The notes beneath the pieces were generated by a model, which ran no database searches, was not told the DNA's origin, and was given only the letters and a program-made list of their open reading frames with translations. The position numbers and the translations under genes were made by a program. 64,000 nt of DNA from a gamma proteobacterium symbiont of Ctena orbiculata (GTDB lineage: Bacteria; Pseudomonadota; Gammaproteobacteria; Chromatiales; Chromatiaceae). Of the stretch, positions 25,270 to 33,643 are shown piece by piece (position 1 is the first letter of the stretch; each line of letters opens with the position of its first letter). The DNA lies in contig QBVC01000018.1 of NCBI GenBank assembly GCA_003058495.1, forward strand, positions 62,001 through 126,000, read 5' to 3'.

Positions 25270-26370
25270 TCAGATTCGCACCAGGTGGTTATCCCAACGG
25301 CAACCACTTGCCTGGATCAACGGCAGTGGTTGAAACTCCTTGCCACCTATCCGGTATACGTAGACGCCGCCCTGTCCGCTGCTGAGGATAAATTGACCGG
25401 GTTCACCGCCCGCGGCGACACCACAGCCGTCGACGATGTCCACTTGCCCCAGATAGTCACCGCCATCGGCATGCCAGAAAGTCGCCAGCCCTCCCCGGGG
25501 GGAGGAGACGGCAAATACCGTTCCTGAGCTGTCAATGCAGACGCCGCCGCAATAGTTGCGCATCCGCTTTTGCACGTCGGCCGGTGCAGCCAGGAGGCGA
25601 ATCGCCTCCCCTCTTCCGTGGATGCCTACCAATGGCGGCTGCCTGGTGCGCCTGCCCTGGTACTGCATTGCGATGCAAACCCGGTCATCCGGCGTGACCG
25701 CCAGGTGGCGGATGCTGTTCTTGTGAAGACCATCGGCAAGAAACCGCTGCTCGAGCAACGCCCCGCTGCGCGCGTTGATGTAGGTCAGTGAAGGGCGCAT
25801 ATCCGCCAGGTTGAGCTTGGCGCGTCCGCTATCCGGGTGGGTCCGGATGCCGCCGTTGGCCACCACAAGGGTTGTACCATCCGACAACAGGCCCAGCTCA
25901 TGGGGGCCGACACCGTAGGCTGGATACTCATCCACCTGCCGGTAGCCCTGCCGCACGTCCCGCACCCCAATCGCACCTTTGGCGTTGGCGAAATCGTTCT
26001 CCGCTGTATAGAACCAGCGCCCATCCGGAGAGAAGATGCCATGTCCGTAAAAGTGTCGATCCGTTCGGCTCTCCCGGCGATATAGCAAGCGGCCGCTGCT
26101 CAGCTCGATGATGAGAAGATATTGACCGGGACGGCGCGCCACTGCCGCGGCCTGCCTCCCGTCGGGGGATACGGCAATGGCATGGCCACGGCCCGGCAGT
26201 CCAATCCTGAACTGCTGCAGGCCGGTTGCATCAAAGCCACTGATGTAGTGGTTGCCATCGCCATCGGCGTGGGCGCTCAGATAGCGTGCTCCGGCCTCGG
26301 TTGCAACCGCCGGCAATACCGGGAGCAGCGAAAGCCCTGTGGTGAGTTTAAGAAATCGGCGCCGTTTCAT
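25270..26370 (-). CDS. DUF1513 family beta-propeller-like exported protein
   Basis: A 366-residue protein with a twin-arginine-like start (MKRRRFLKLTTGLSLLPVLPAVA). The body has repeated beta-strand units such as GHAIAVSPDGRQAAAVARR, GHGIFSPDGRWFYTAEND and GVGPHELGLLSDGTTLVVAN, consistent with a beta-propeller. DUF1513 genes regularly accompany imelysin and di-haem oxidoreductase genes in iron-regulated operons; a function is not known. It follows the second imelysin gene by 40 bases. Confidence 0.85.
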   Translation of the reverse strand: MKRRRFLKLTTGLSLLPVLPAVATEAGARYLSAHADGDGNHYISGFDATGLQQFRIGLPGRGHAIAVSPDGRQAAAVARRPGQYLLIIELSSGRLLYRRESRTDRHFYGHGIFSPDGRWFYTAENDFANAKGAIGVRDVRQGYRQVDEYPAYGVGPHELGLLSDGTTLVVANGGIRTHPDSGRAKLNLADMRPSLTYINARSGALLEQRFLADGLHKNSIRHLAVTPDDRVCIAMQYQGRRTRQPPLVGIHGRGEAIRLLAAPADVQKRMRNYCGGVCIDSSGTVFAVSSPRGGLATFWHADGGDYLGQVDIVDGCGVAAGGEPGQFILSSGQGGVYVYRIGGKEFQPLPLIQASGCRWDNHLVRI

Positions 26371-26410
26371 GAAGATATCTCAATATGGCAAGCGTTTTAA
26401 TAACTGCTGT

Positions 26411-27496
26411 TCAATCCCCATCCAGGCTATTGAAGCCGAGGGAGAGACCTACCGCCTTGGGCAGCCGCGTTGCGATCAGACGTTTGAGAAGACGGCTGTC
26501 AGCAAGCAACTGCTGCAGCCTCTTGTACGCTTCCGACTCTTTTTTGATTTCATAGAGCGGTACCTCTATCTCTTCCACACCCGCAATCGCCTTGTTGAAT
26601 CCAGCTTCTATTTCCTCATCCAGGCCTCTATCCGCCACCGTCCCTGAAAAGCCGACCTGATAGAGCTCTTTGGCGGCCTTGAGATTGAGCAGGATGTTGC
26701 GCAGGGAGCGTCGGCTGCGCCAGGACTCGGCGCGGCGCAGATTAAAGCCCTGCAGGGGGCGCAACAGTTTGTTGTCGACGATCGCCTGCAGCTGGGTGTG
26801 AAGGTCGTTGAGCAGACGGCTGCTTACCTCTTCGCTGCTTTCGAAATAGTCATTCCCCCGCTCCGCACCCAGCACCAGATCACGGAACGCCACCTCTCCC
26901 GGCTGCCAATCCTCGACCACGCCGGATGACATATGCGCGATATTGCCGGCAATGGCCTCGGCCAGCTCACAGCGGTAGCCGGTTTGATCACCGGAGCCAA
27001 ACGCCTTCAACTCCAACCTGGCGGGATAGAGCAGACGCTCCAGGCTGGTGAAACCCTGAATCGCCACGCTGGTATGGGGAAAGCGCTCCGGGGCGAAGAG
27101 AGTGCGATCCTCTCGCGCCAGCAGGCGGCGCAACTGTTTGGCGGCGGTGCCGTGTTTGTCCGGCCATATCTGGTAACGGTTGTAGCGCAGGTACATCGCT
27201 ACCGGGCCGAAACGCATATGCTGAATACCCATCCAGTCATCCATGGCGGCATTGAATGCCCCACGAAACTGTTCCAAGGTTTGGGCATCAGGCCCATCGC
27301 AGAACCGGTTGGCTTGATCTGAAAGCGCCCTGCCGCTCTTGGCCAAACGCCGATAACGGGGCAGCAGGTGTTGATCCACGATTGCCTGGTTGACCGCCAG
27401 CCAGCCCGAACCGGCGCCCTCGCTTTTTGCGCTCAGGAGCATTCCAAGCAGAGCGCCTGTGAGGAGTACGGGGGCCAGAAAGCTGTTTCGGTACAT
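26411..27496 (-). CDS. Imelysin-family periplasmic protein lacking the GxHxxE histidine
   Basis: A 361-residue exported protein with an N-terminal hydrophobic segment (LAPVLLTGALLGMLLS). It has imelysin landmarks: AMDDWMGIQHMRFGPV, YNRYQIWPDKHG and a C-terminal LNLKAAKELYQVGFSG. The GxHxxE motif of metal-binding imelysins is replaced by GFTSLE here (histidine lost, glutamate kept), unlike the partner at 29021. It may therefore bind metal weakly or act as the non-metal partner. It is 9 bases after the di-haem oxidoreductase gene. Confidence 0.82.
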   Translation of the reverse strand: MYRNSFLAPVLLTGALLGMLLSAKSEGAGSGWLAVNQAIVDQHLLPRYRRLAKSGRALSDQANRFCDGPDAQTLEQFRGAFNAAMDDWMGIQHMRFGPVAMYLRYNRYQIWPDKHGTAAKQLRRLLAREDRTLFAPERFPHTSVAIQGFTSLERLLYPARLELKAFGSGDQTGYRCELAEAIAGNIAHMSSGVVEDWQPGEVAFRDLVLGAERGNDYFESSEEVSSRLLNDLHTQLQAIVDNKLLRPLQGFNLRRAESWRSRRSLRNILLNLKAAKELYQVGFSGTVADRGLDEEIEAGFNKAIAGVEEIEVPLYEIKKESEAYKRLQQLLADSRLLKRLIATRLPKAVGLSLGFNSLDGD

Positions 27497-27505
27497 ACTC
27501 GATCC

Positions 27506-28975
27506 CTATAGCGATTCAATGAATCGAATCAGGTCGGCACGCTGTCGACGGTTCATCGCCACCACCTTGTCGCGGGAGGCCTGCGCCTCGCCGCCGTGCC
27601 AGAGGATCGCCTCCAACACTGTCCGGGCGCGTCCGTCATGGAGGAAGAAACTGTTGCCGTTCACGGCTGCGCTGAGGCCTATCCCCCAGAGCGGCGCGGT
27701 ACGCCACTCGCGTCCGTTTGCCTCACCTTCCTGGCGGTCGTCCGCCAGACCTTCCCCCATGTCATGCAGCAGAAGGTCGGTATAGGGCCATATCAATTGA
27801 CCGGCATGTTCCGGATCGATGGCCTCTTCGGCGGTGACGAATTTCGGTATGTGACAACCGATGCAGCCAGTTTCATAGAACAGCCGCTTGCCCCGAAGCA
27901 CGTCGGGCGCACCCGCTTCGCGCCGTCGGGGGACGGCCAGATTGCGACTGTAGAGGGCCGTCCAGCGGGTGGTCAGGGAAGGGGTCTCGAGATTCTCGTA
28001 CTGCGGCGAGTTGCCGTCGGGCGCCTGCCGGCAGGCGGGCTGGCGCTCGGTGCAGTCACCGGAGGCATCAGGGTGCAAGGGGACGGAGATGCCGATATCC
28101 CCGAAAAAGGCGCTCTGCGACTGCTCGTCCACCGTTGCGGTGCCGGCCTTCCAACCGAAGCGACCCGGCATCACCCTGTCATGGCGGGGACTCCAGACCC
28201 GGTTCAGCCTGCCGGAGATGCCATCGCCATCCCGATCATCGGGATCGGCAATGGCCTCGAGATCGGAGGCCTTGATGGCACCCAGCAGGCCAAGGCCGAT
28301 CATCTGCGGCGCGAGACGCGGAGAGATCAGGGTGTCGGGATGCAAGGCGCCGTAACCCAGATCGGTAATGGTGTAGCTCGGCTTGCGCAGCTGCACCTTT
28401 TCGTTATCCGCAAGTACGACTTCGATCGCCTGATAGTCGATCTTCACCCGGCCCTCCGCGGTATGGCCCCTGACGGCAAAATTCTGCAGCTGACTGCCGT
28501 AGGTGGGTTCCGGCATGGTGCTGATCCGCCGGCTTTTCAATTGCGCTTGCTGCCGTTCGTCGCCGGGAGGAACGCTCAAGCGCAGCACCAGGGAGTTGGC
28601 GCTGTCGCCATCATCTTCCAGGGGGCGTCCGCGGCCGTTGCCTTTGTGACAGAGCAGGCAGGCGCGCGCATTGAACAGGGGGCCAAGGCCGTCGGCCGCC
28701 TGGGTGGCGGTGGGCGCGGAGACCCATATGCGTTTGAACATCGCCCTGCCCAGGGTGAAGTCGAGCCTGCGCTCGACACCCATGTTGGCTGAGGGATGGG
28801 AGAAGGCCCGCTTATCCGCCGCCTTGGAATGGGTGGCGGCGCCGCCCGGGTAGATCTCATTGACCTCCGGTCTGGAAAAATCGGTGCCTGCGCCGGTGAT
28901 ATCCACCCCGCCAGCGGAGGCGGCTGCATACATCGTCAGCGCCAGTGCGACAAGCAGGCTTTGGCTGGGATTCAT
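27506..28975 (-). CDS. Di-haem oxidoreductase of the thiol oxidoreductase-like family
   Basis: A 489-residue periplasmic protein with signal peptide (LLVALALTMYAAASAGG) and two haem c motifs, CLLCH (106-110) and CIGCH (371-375). Other family blocks are ITDLGYGALHPDTLISPRLA, DRDGDGISGRLN, GRFGWKAGTAT and a C-terminal LHDGRARTVLEAILWHGGEA. This DUF1111-type family is found between two imelysin genes in Fur-regulated operons and may process iron or a ligand redox-wise; that is inference. The ATG at 28975 begins the signal peptide; the frame runs upstream to 29011. Confidence 0.88.
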   Translation of the reverse strand: MNPSQSLLVALALTMYAAASAGGVDITGAGTDFSRPEVNEIYPGGAATHSKAADKRAFSHPSANMGVERRLDFTLGRAMFKRIWVSAPTATQAADGLGPLFNARACLLCHKGNGRGRPLEDDGDSANSLVLRLSVPPGDERQQAQLKSRRISTMPEPTYGSQLQNFAVRGHTAEGRVKIDYQAIEVVLADNEKVQLRKPSYTITDLGYGALHPDTLISPRLAPQMIGLGLLGAIKASDLEAIADPDDRDGDGISGRLNRVWSPRHDRVMPGRFGWKAGTATVDEQSQSAFFGDIGISVPLHPDASGDCTERQPACRQAPDGNSPQYENLETPSLTTRWTALYSRNLAVPRRREAGAPDVLRGKRLFYETGCIGCHIPKFVTAEEAIDPEHAGQLIWPYTDLLLHDMGEGLADDRQEGEANGREWRTAPLWGIGLSAAVNGNSFFLHDGRARTVLEAILWHGGEAQASRDKVVAMNRRQRADLIRFIESL

Positions 28976-29020
28976 ATTCTTACCTGGCTGAGAGAGCGCC
29001 GACAAGGGCAACAGTCGTGA

Positions 29021-30286
29021 CTACTCGAACACCTTTTTCGGCGCATCCAGGCTGTCGGATCCCTCAAAGGCGATCGGCTCCAGCTCGAGAACGGCAACCG
29101 CTTTCTCTATTCCCCTGGTCTGCGCCACCAGGGCATCGACCGCGGCCAACACCTTGGCATTGCCGGCCCTGTTGCCCTCACCGATCAGCTGGTCGTAAGC
29201 GATCCCCTCCTTCTCCGCACTGTCGACCAGGACCTGCATCTTCATCAGGGTGTTATCCAACTGACCGCGCAGCGCTTTGTCGACGGACGCATCTTTGGCG
29301 GCCACCAGGTCAGAGAGGCTAGGGCCGCTGATCCTGCTGCCATCGATGCGGGTATAGCTCCCGGTATAGACATTCTTCACGCCGAGGGCATCGTAATAGT
29401 GGGACCAATGGGTGTTGTCGCTGAAACAGTCATGCTCCTCCTCCGGATCATGCAGCATCACACCCAGCTTCATGCGTTCACCCGCCAGTTCGCCATAGGA
29501 GAGGCTGCCCATGCCGGTCAGGATGGTGGCGACCCCCTTCAGGGCATCACCGCGGTAGAGGTTGCGGCGCGCCTCGCCACCCTCTGCCCACTGGGCGGTC
29601 ATCCAGCTCAACTCGTCGACCAGCAGATCGGTGGCGGCCGACAGATAGGCGGCGCGACGATCGCAGTTGCCCGATGTGCAGTCAGCGTCACCGAAATCGC
29701 TGGCTGGACGGATTCCCGCACCGGGACCGCTGCCGTTCAGGTCCTGACCCCAAAGCAGAAACTCGATGGCATGGTAGCCGGTGGCCACGTTGGCCTCGAT
29801 CTCATCCAGTTCGTGCAGGGATTCAGCCAGCAGCGCCTTGGTGATCCTGCCGGCATCGATCTCCCTGCCCCCCACCTTGAGCCGTTTATTTGCAATGATA
29901 TTGGCGGTGTAGAAGGGATTCTCGTCGGATTCGTCACCGTAGCCGGCAGCGACATAGTCGATCAGGCCTTCATCCAACGGCCATGCGTTGACCTTGCCCT
30001 CCCAGTCGTCAACGATGGCATTGCCGAAACGATAGGCTTCGGTCTGCTGATACGGGATTCGCGCCTTCTTCCATGCCTCCCTGGCGGCAGCAAGGTTTGC
30101 CTCGGTTGGCTTGGATACCAGCCCATTGACCCTTTTCTGCAGCGCCTTGGCGGTGATCAGGGAGTCCTGGTACATGGCATGGGCCAGGTCTGCGTAGTGG
30201 GCCAATACGGCCTGTTCATTGGGGGCGGCCCATATTGGGGAAACCAGGAGAATTCCGGCAACCAGTGACAGGAGTGTTTTCATCAT
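29021..30286 (-). CDS. Imelysin-family iron-regulated periplasmic protein (IrpA-like)
   Basis: A 421-residue protein with signal peptide (LLSLVAGILLVSPIWA). The metal-site motif GxHxxE is present as GYHAIEFLLWGQD, and REAWKKARIPYQQTEAYRFG and DDWEGKVNAWPLDEGLIDYV match the IrpA/imelysin family. Known members lie in the periplasm or outer membrane and are implicated in iron uptake. It is the first large gene after hemP, 80 bases downstream, under the Fur box at 30583. Confidence 0.9.
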   Translation of the reverse strand: MMKTLLSLVAGILLVSPIWAAPNEQAVLAHYADLAHAMYQDSLITAKALQKRVNGLVSKPTEANLAAAREAWKKARIPYQQTEAYRFGNAIVDDWEGKVNAWPLDEGLIDYVAAGYGDESDENPFYTANIIANKRLKVGGREIDAGRITKALLAESLHELDEIEANVATGYHAIEFLLWGQDLNGSGPGAGIRPASDFGDADCTSGNCDRRAAYLSAATDLLVDELSWMTAQWAEGGEARRNLYRGDALKGVATILTGMGSLSYGELAGERMKLGVMLHDPEEEHDCFSDNTHWSHYYDALGVKNVYTGSYTRIDGSRISGPSLSDLVAAKDASVDKALRGQLDNTLMKMQVLVDSAEKEGIAYDQLIGEGNRAGNAKVLAAVDALVAQTRGIEKAVAVLELEPIAFEGSDSLDAPKKVFE

Positions 30287-30366
30287 CGTTTAACCTCTGA
30301 AATGAAAAATGCTGGACTGGCTTGCGTTACGCTGGCTTACCCGTTAATGACTATTCATGGAATCAT

Positions 30367-30546
30367 TTATTTGGTGAGGATCAGCTTGCCATGCCTTGTG
30401 ATCTGCAGCTGATACTCACTGCCTTTGTGCATGATCACCAACCGACTTTGTCCCTGAAACAGTTCGGCGCTATTCAACCGGACTGGTACGTTGGGAGATT
30501 CCGCCTTTTGGGGTTTAGTGAGGTAGTCATCTCTGGACAAGCTCAT
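30367..30546 (-). CDS. hemP: Hemin uptake protein HemP
   Basis: A 59-residue protein (ATG 30546 to TAA 30367) that ends in the HemP hallmark: LNSAELFQGQSRLVIMHKG, then YQLQITRHGKLILTK. HemP is a small protein placed at the head of iron or haem-uptake operons in proteobacteria; in some species it acts as a regulator of haem uptake. Here a Fur box and promoter lie directly upstream (30582-30609) and an imelysin operon directly downstream, so it is probably the first gene of that transcript. Confidence 0.9.
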   Translation of the reverse strand: MSLSRDDYLTKPQKAESPNVPVRLNSAELFQGQSRLVIMHKGSEYQLQITRHGKLILTK

Positions 30547-30581
30547 CTGATATCACCTAGTTCATCACAAATGTAATGCGA

Positions 30582-30609
30582 ATGATAATGATTATTATTT
30601 GCAAGTCAA
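30582..30609 (-). promoter_or_regulatory. hemP promoter with overlapping Fur box
   Basis: TGATAATGATTATTA at 30583-30597 matches 14 of 15 bases of the Fur 7-1-7 consensus TGATAATNATTATCA. On the minus strand a -35 TTGACT (30609-30604) and -10 TATCAT (30587-30582) are 16 bases apart, so Fur binding would cover the spacer and -10. The hemP start lies 36 bases downstream of the -10. Confidence 0.88.
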
Positions 30610-30765
30610 TAGGCAGATGAGACAATTTCATTCGCAGATCGATCTCGACCGGGCATCCCATGCCACTTTCTGCTCCATTGTGGAAGCCGTCGCTCGATTC
30701 AGTTCCATTGACCGGTACCTATTGCCAAATTCGATGCAGACCGTGCAATGAAATAAAATTCACTG
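30610..30765. other. Intergenic stretch between two divergent Fur-regulated promoters
   Basis: No ORF or RNA is recognised. The bases separate the hemP promoter (minus) from the DUF2325 promoter (plus). The leader from 30794 to 30982 downstream also holds no recognisable element, although an in-frame upstream extension of the next gene is open to 30794. Confidence 0.5.
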
Positions 30766-30793
30766 TTGAAAATTTATTGATAATGATTATTAT
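30766..30793 (+). promoter_or_regulatory. Promoter with overlapping Fur box for the DUF2325 operon
   Basis: TGATAATGATTATTA at 30778-30792 is identical to the 15-base core upstream of hemP (14 of 15 to the Fur consensus). On the plus strand a -35 TTGAAA (30766-30771) and -10 TATTAT (30788-30793) are 16 bases apart and overlap the box. It would give a 5' untranslated leader of about 180 bases before the gene at 30983. Confidence 0.85.
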
Positions 30794-30982
30794 TTGTATT
30801 TAACTTGCTGTACATTGATCCTGTTTCGAGACAGCAGGCATCTCCTGCAGATCACCAGGCAAGCTAAATCGTGTAGTACCAAGTCGTTGAATATTTTCAA
30901 TCTCCGGACAAGCAAGCTACAAGCCCACAAATCAAGCGGCAGCCAGCCAGACTGGATTCAGTGTTACAACATGGAGATCAGC

Positions 30983-31246
30983 ATGGCCGCAATGAAAATT
31001 GAGTCTGTATTCGAGATCTATCTACAAATGGACCCTGAGTTTCTCACCTCGCGCATCGGATTTCTTGTATGGCGCTACCAGTTAACTCGATCAAAAAGAA
31101 TGGCCTGCTCGATTGTTCGCCATATTGAGGCACTCTGCCTCCATCCTGAGCTCGATGGTTCCGCCCTATCCCGCTGTGGATACCAACGTTCATTGAGGCA
31201 TTGGCGCATGCTGGCCGGTGGAAATCAGATCGTACAGGAGGTTTAG
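30983..31246 (+). CDS. Small helical protein upstream of DUF2325, iron-regulated
   Basis: An 87-residue basic protein (MAAMKIESVFEIYLQMDPEF...) with several helices and a cysteine-containing middle (MACSIVRHIEALCLHPELDG). The family is not recognised. The ATG at 30983 has a GGAG six bases before it, which decides the start over ATG 30971. It lies 7 bases before the DUF2325 gene and both sit downstream of a Fur box, so the pair is probably expressed under iron limitation. Confidence 0.6.
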   Translation: MAAMKIESVFEIYLQMDPEFLTSRIGFLVWRYQLTRSKRMACSIVRHIEALCLHPELDGSALSRCGYQRSLRHWRMLAGGNQIVQEV

Positions 31247-31253
31247 CAGGATT

Positions 31254-32441
31254 ATGTGCCCAGAAAATGAAAAAACGCGCCAGATTTTCCGTTCAAACCG
31301 AAGACGCCGTAAACTCTGGGAGCTTGAGGATCGCCACCACTGCCCGGTGATAGGTACCTGTCTCAACATCGATGATCTGAAGCGTGTGGTCCGCCAATCC
31401 GGTGTGAAGATGGAGTCAAATGCCAGCGATTTTGACTATCACGTTACCCTGGCACATGCAGCGGGCGACAAGACCCGTGTAACCAAGAATCTGCAGAAGA
31501 TGCTTGACAAGCGGTTCAATCGTCATATCAAAAAGCTCTCCAAGGTGAACTGCGAGGGGGCATTGGCTGCACATTGGGAGCAAGCCCTGGCGGATGATGA
31601 GATTCCGGGTATGTTCTGGGCGCTAGTGACCCATCCCGCCACGACCAAGACGCTCTCGAACCGGGTGTATGGGGAGGTTCACATGCTTTCCCATCTTTCC
31701 GGCCGCTCGCATCGCAAGGCCCTGGCCCGTATTCCCCTGCTGGAGGCCGAAAGGGATTCCCTGGAGGAGACACACAAGAAGCATCGCACCATCAGCGAAC
31801 AACAGCTGGCGGAAAGGGATCGACGTATCGATGAGTTGGAACGCCTGGTCACCAAGTTGCGCCAGGAATTGGCAGCAGAAAGGCGTGTGGAGCAGGCCAA
31901 TCCCGAATCGTCCGCGTTGCAGGATGCGTTGGATCGTCAACAGCGCAGCAACGAGTGGCTGACCAAGAATCTGGCGACGACCCGGCAGGAGCTTGATCAA
32001 CAGAGCGACAGGGTCAGGGCAATGAAAGAGCTTTTGCAGGAGAGTCGCGAGCAGTTGTCGGCCAGCGAGAAGAATCTGGCTCAGCTGATGGAGCGTTTAA
32101 GTCATGACCGCATGCAGACGACAAGCCTGCCTGATCTCGCCGGACGCAAGGTGGTCTATATCGGCGGACGTCGCTCGCTGGCACCCCATCTACGCTCCCT
32201 GGTCGAGGGGTGTCAGGGGGACTTCATTCATCATGACGGCGGGGTCGAGGATAACCGCGCCAATCTGGACAGCAAGCTGGCCGGCGCCGATATGGTGTTT
32301 TGCCCTGTCGACTGCGTCAGTCATGACGCCTGCCTGCGGGTAAAACGCTGCTGTAAACGCACCAATACCACTTTTGTTCCGCTGCAAAGCTCGGGGATAT
32401 CAAGTCTGCTCAATGGATTACAGGAGGTGATAAAACAGTAG
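31254..32441 (+). CDS. DUF2325 domain protein with coiled coil
   Basis: A 395-residue protein. The N-terminal third (to about residue 150) has HHCPVIGTCL, SGRSHRKALAR and other conserved His/Cys residues. A long coiled coil follows (about 165-290, LAERDRRIDELERLVTKLRQ and onward). The last 100 residues are the DUF2325 domain (KVVYIGGRRSLAPHLRSLVE, DHVSHDACL-like CVSHDACLRVKRCCKR). The cysteine clusters could bind metal or haem, which is inference. ATG 31254 is chosen over GTG 31218 for its CAGGATT context. Confidence 0.82.
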   Translation: MCPENEKTRQIFRSNRRRRKLWELEDRHHCPVIGTCLNIDDLKRVVRQSGVKMESNASDFDYHVTLAHAAGDKTRVTKNLQKMLDKRFNRHIKKLSKVNCEGALAAHWEQALADDEIPGMFWALVTHPATTKTLSNRVYGEVHMLSHLSGRSHRKALARIPLLEAERDSLEETHKKHRTISEQQLAERDRRIDELERLVTKLRQELAAERRVEQANPESSALQDALDRQQRSNEWLTKNLATTRQELDQQSDRVRAMKELLQESREQLSASEKNLAQLMERLSHDRMQTTSLPDLAGRKVVYIGGRRSLAPHLRSLVEGCQGDFIHHDGGVEDNRANLDSKLAGADMVFCPVDCVSHDACLRVKRCCKRTNTTFVPLQSSGISSLLNGLQEVIKQ

Positions 32442-32491
32442 GCATGTAATCCGAATGATCCCCGTCGAGATGGCAGGGATCCCTAGATGGA

Positions 32492-32959
32492 TCACACCTG
32501 GGATTGAAGATAGTTTTGCAAGCCGATTTTTTCGATCAGCCCCAGCTGTTTTTCCAGCCAATAGGCATGATCCTCTTCGGTATCCGCCAGCATACTCTCC
32601 AGGATCTCACGGGTCTGAAAATCCTGCTCCGCCTCACAAATGGCAATCGCCTCCTTGAGGGCGGCGATAACCCCATACTCCACATCCAGATCGTTTTTCA
32701 ACATTGTGGGCACATCGCTGCCGATACGAAGCGCGTCCTGTTCGGAAAGATCGGGTGTGGTCTCCAGGAAAAGCAGGCGCTTGATCAATGCATCGGCATG
32801 CTGGGTCTCATCCTCCATCTCATGGTTGATGCGCTCATAGAGCCTGCTTAGCCCCCAGTCTTCGTACATACGGGAATGGGTGAAGTACTGATCTCTTGCC
32901 GCCAATTCTCCACGTAGTAACTTCTGCAGTTGGCCGATGACTTTCTGATTACCTTTCAT
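32492..32959 (-). CDS. bfr: Bacterioferritin, ferroxidase-competent subunit without haem Met
   Basis: A 155-residue four-helix protein of the bacterioferritin family. In E. coli numbering the ferroxidase ligands are all present: E18, E51, H54, E94 and the E/H pair at 128 and 131 (one-residue shift, [13 protein letters not shown]). The haem-binding methionine at 52 is replaced by threonine (MEDETQHAD). It therefore oxidises iron but should not form the normal bis-Met haem site with another copy of itself. It lies 41 bases after the second subunit gene. Confidence 0.92.
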   Translation of the reverse strand: MKGNQKVIGQLQKLLRGELAARDQYFTHSRMYEDWGLSRLYERINHEMEDETQHADALIKRLLFLETTPDLSEQDALRIGSDVPTMLKNDLDVEYGVIAALKEAIAICEAEQDFQTREILESMLADTEEDHAYWLEKQLGLIEKIGLQNYLQSQV

Positions 32960-33000
32960 CTTGATTCATCCCCCAGTGGGATCTGTTAAATACAATCCGA

Positions 33001-33471
33001 TTAGCCCCTGATTTGAGATTGAAGATAGTTTTGCAGACCACTCTTCCCGATAAGCCATTGCTGGGTCTCGAGCCAGTCGATATGCTCCTCAGTCTCCTCC
33101 AGCACCTTTTCCAGAATCTCCCTTGATACATAATCCTGCAGGTTTTCACAGGCAGCTATCGCCTTGATCAGTTCGGTGCGAAGCTCGCTCTGCAGCAGTA
33201 GATCGTTGGCCAGGATCTCTGCCACATCCTCACCGATATAGAGCTTTCCCAGGGCCTGCATATTGGGTAGACCCTCCAGGAGCAGTATCCGCTCGACAAG
33301 GCCGTCGGCCAGCTTCATCGCCTCGATGGAGTGCTTGTATTCCGCTCCGTTCAGTACATCCAGCCCCCAGTTCTTCAGCATGCGCGCGTGCAGAAAAAAC
33401 TGGTTGATGGCAATGAGCTGCCCGCTCAATGCGGTATTAAGTGTTCGATTGATCACCGGATCGGCTTTCAT
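33001..33471 (-). CDS. bfr: Bacterioferritin, haem-binding subunit without ferroxidase centre
   Basis: A 156-residue bacterioferritin that keeps the haem methionine at position 52 ([10 protein letters not shown]) but has lost most ferroxidase ligands: Q18 for E, A51 for E, L54 for H, Q94 for E and T127 for E; only H130 remains ([10 protein letters not shown]). It complements the next gene, which has the opposite losses. Mixed two-subunit bacterioferritins are known in Neisseria and other bacteria. Both proteins end in the same GLQNYLQSQ segment. Confidence 0.92.
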   Translation of the reverse strand: MKADPVINRTLNTALSGQLIAINQFFLHARMLKNWGLDVLNGAEYKHSIEAMKLADGLVERILLLEGLPNMQALGKLYIGEDVAEILANDLLLQSELRTELIKAIAACENLQDYVSREILEKVLEETEEHIDWLETQQWLIGKSGLQNYLQSQIRG

Positions 33472-33572
33472 TTCATACCCCTTTTTGTCGGCTAGCGACG
33501 CTCGTCACGCAAAGAGATGATCTGTTTTGTTACTGATGGACGGGATGAGCAGTCTATCTGTGCCGTAGATTA

Positions 33573-33601
33573 TTGCAAATGATAATGATTTGCAATATTA
33601 T
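33573..33601 (+). promoter_or_regulatory. Symmetrical Fur box and bfd promoter
   Basis: TTGCAAAT and ATTTGCAA (33573-33580 and 33588-33595) are perfect inverted repeats around GATAATG. TGATAATGATTTGCA (33580-33594) matches 13 of 15 bases of the Fur consensus. On the plus strand TTGCAA (33573-33578) and TATTAT (33596-33601), spaced by 17, would form the bfd promoter with the box in its spacer. The start of bfd lies 43 bases downstream; the bacterioferritin genes lie 102 bases away on the other side. Confidence 0.8.
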
Positions 33602-33643
33602 TTATACTCAATATCAGAACAGTTCACTGCAAAGGCTAAAGCT

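Noticed and set aside
27596-28792. A 398-codon plus-strand frame opposite the di-haem oxidoreductase gene
   Set aside because: The opposite strand has signal peptide and two haem motifs; this frame has no domain and no ribosome site.
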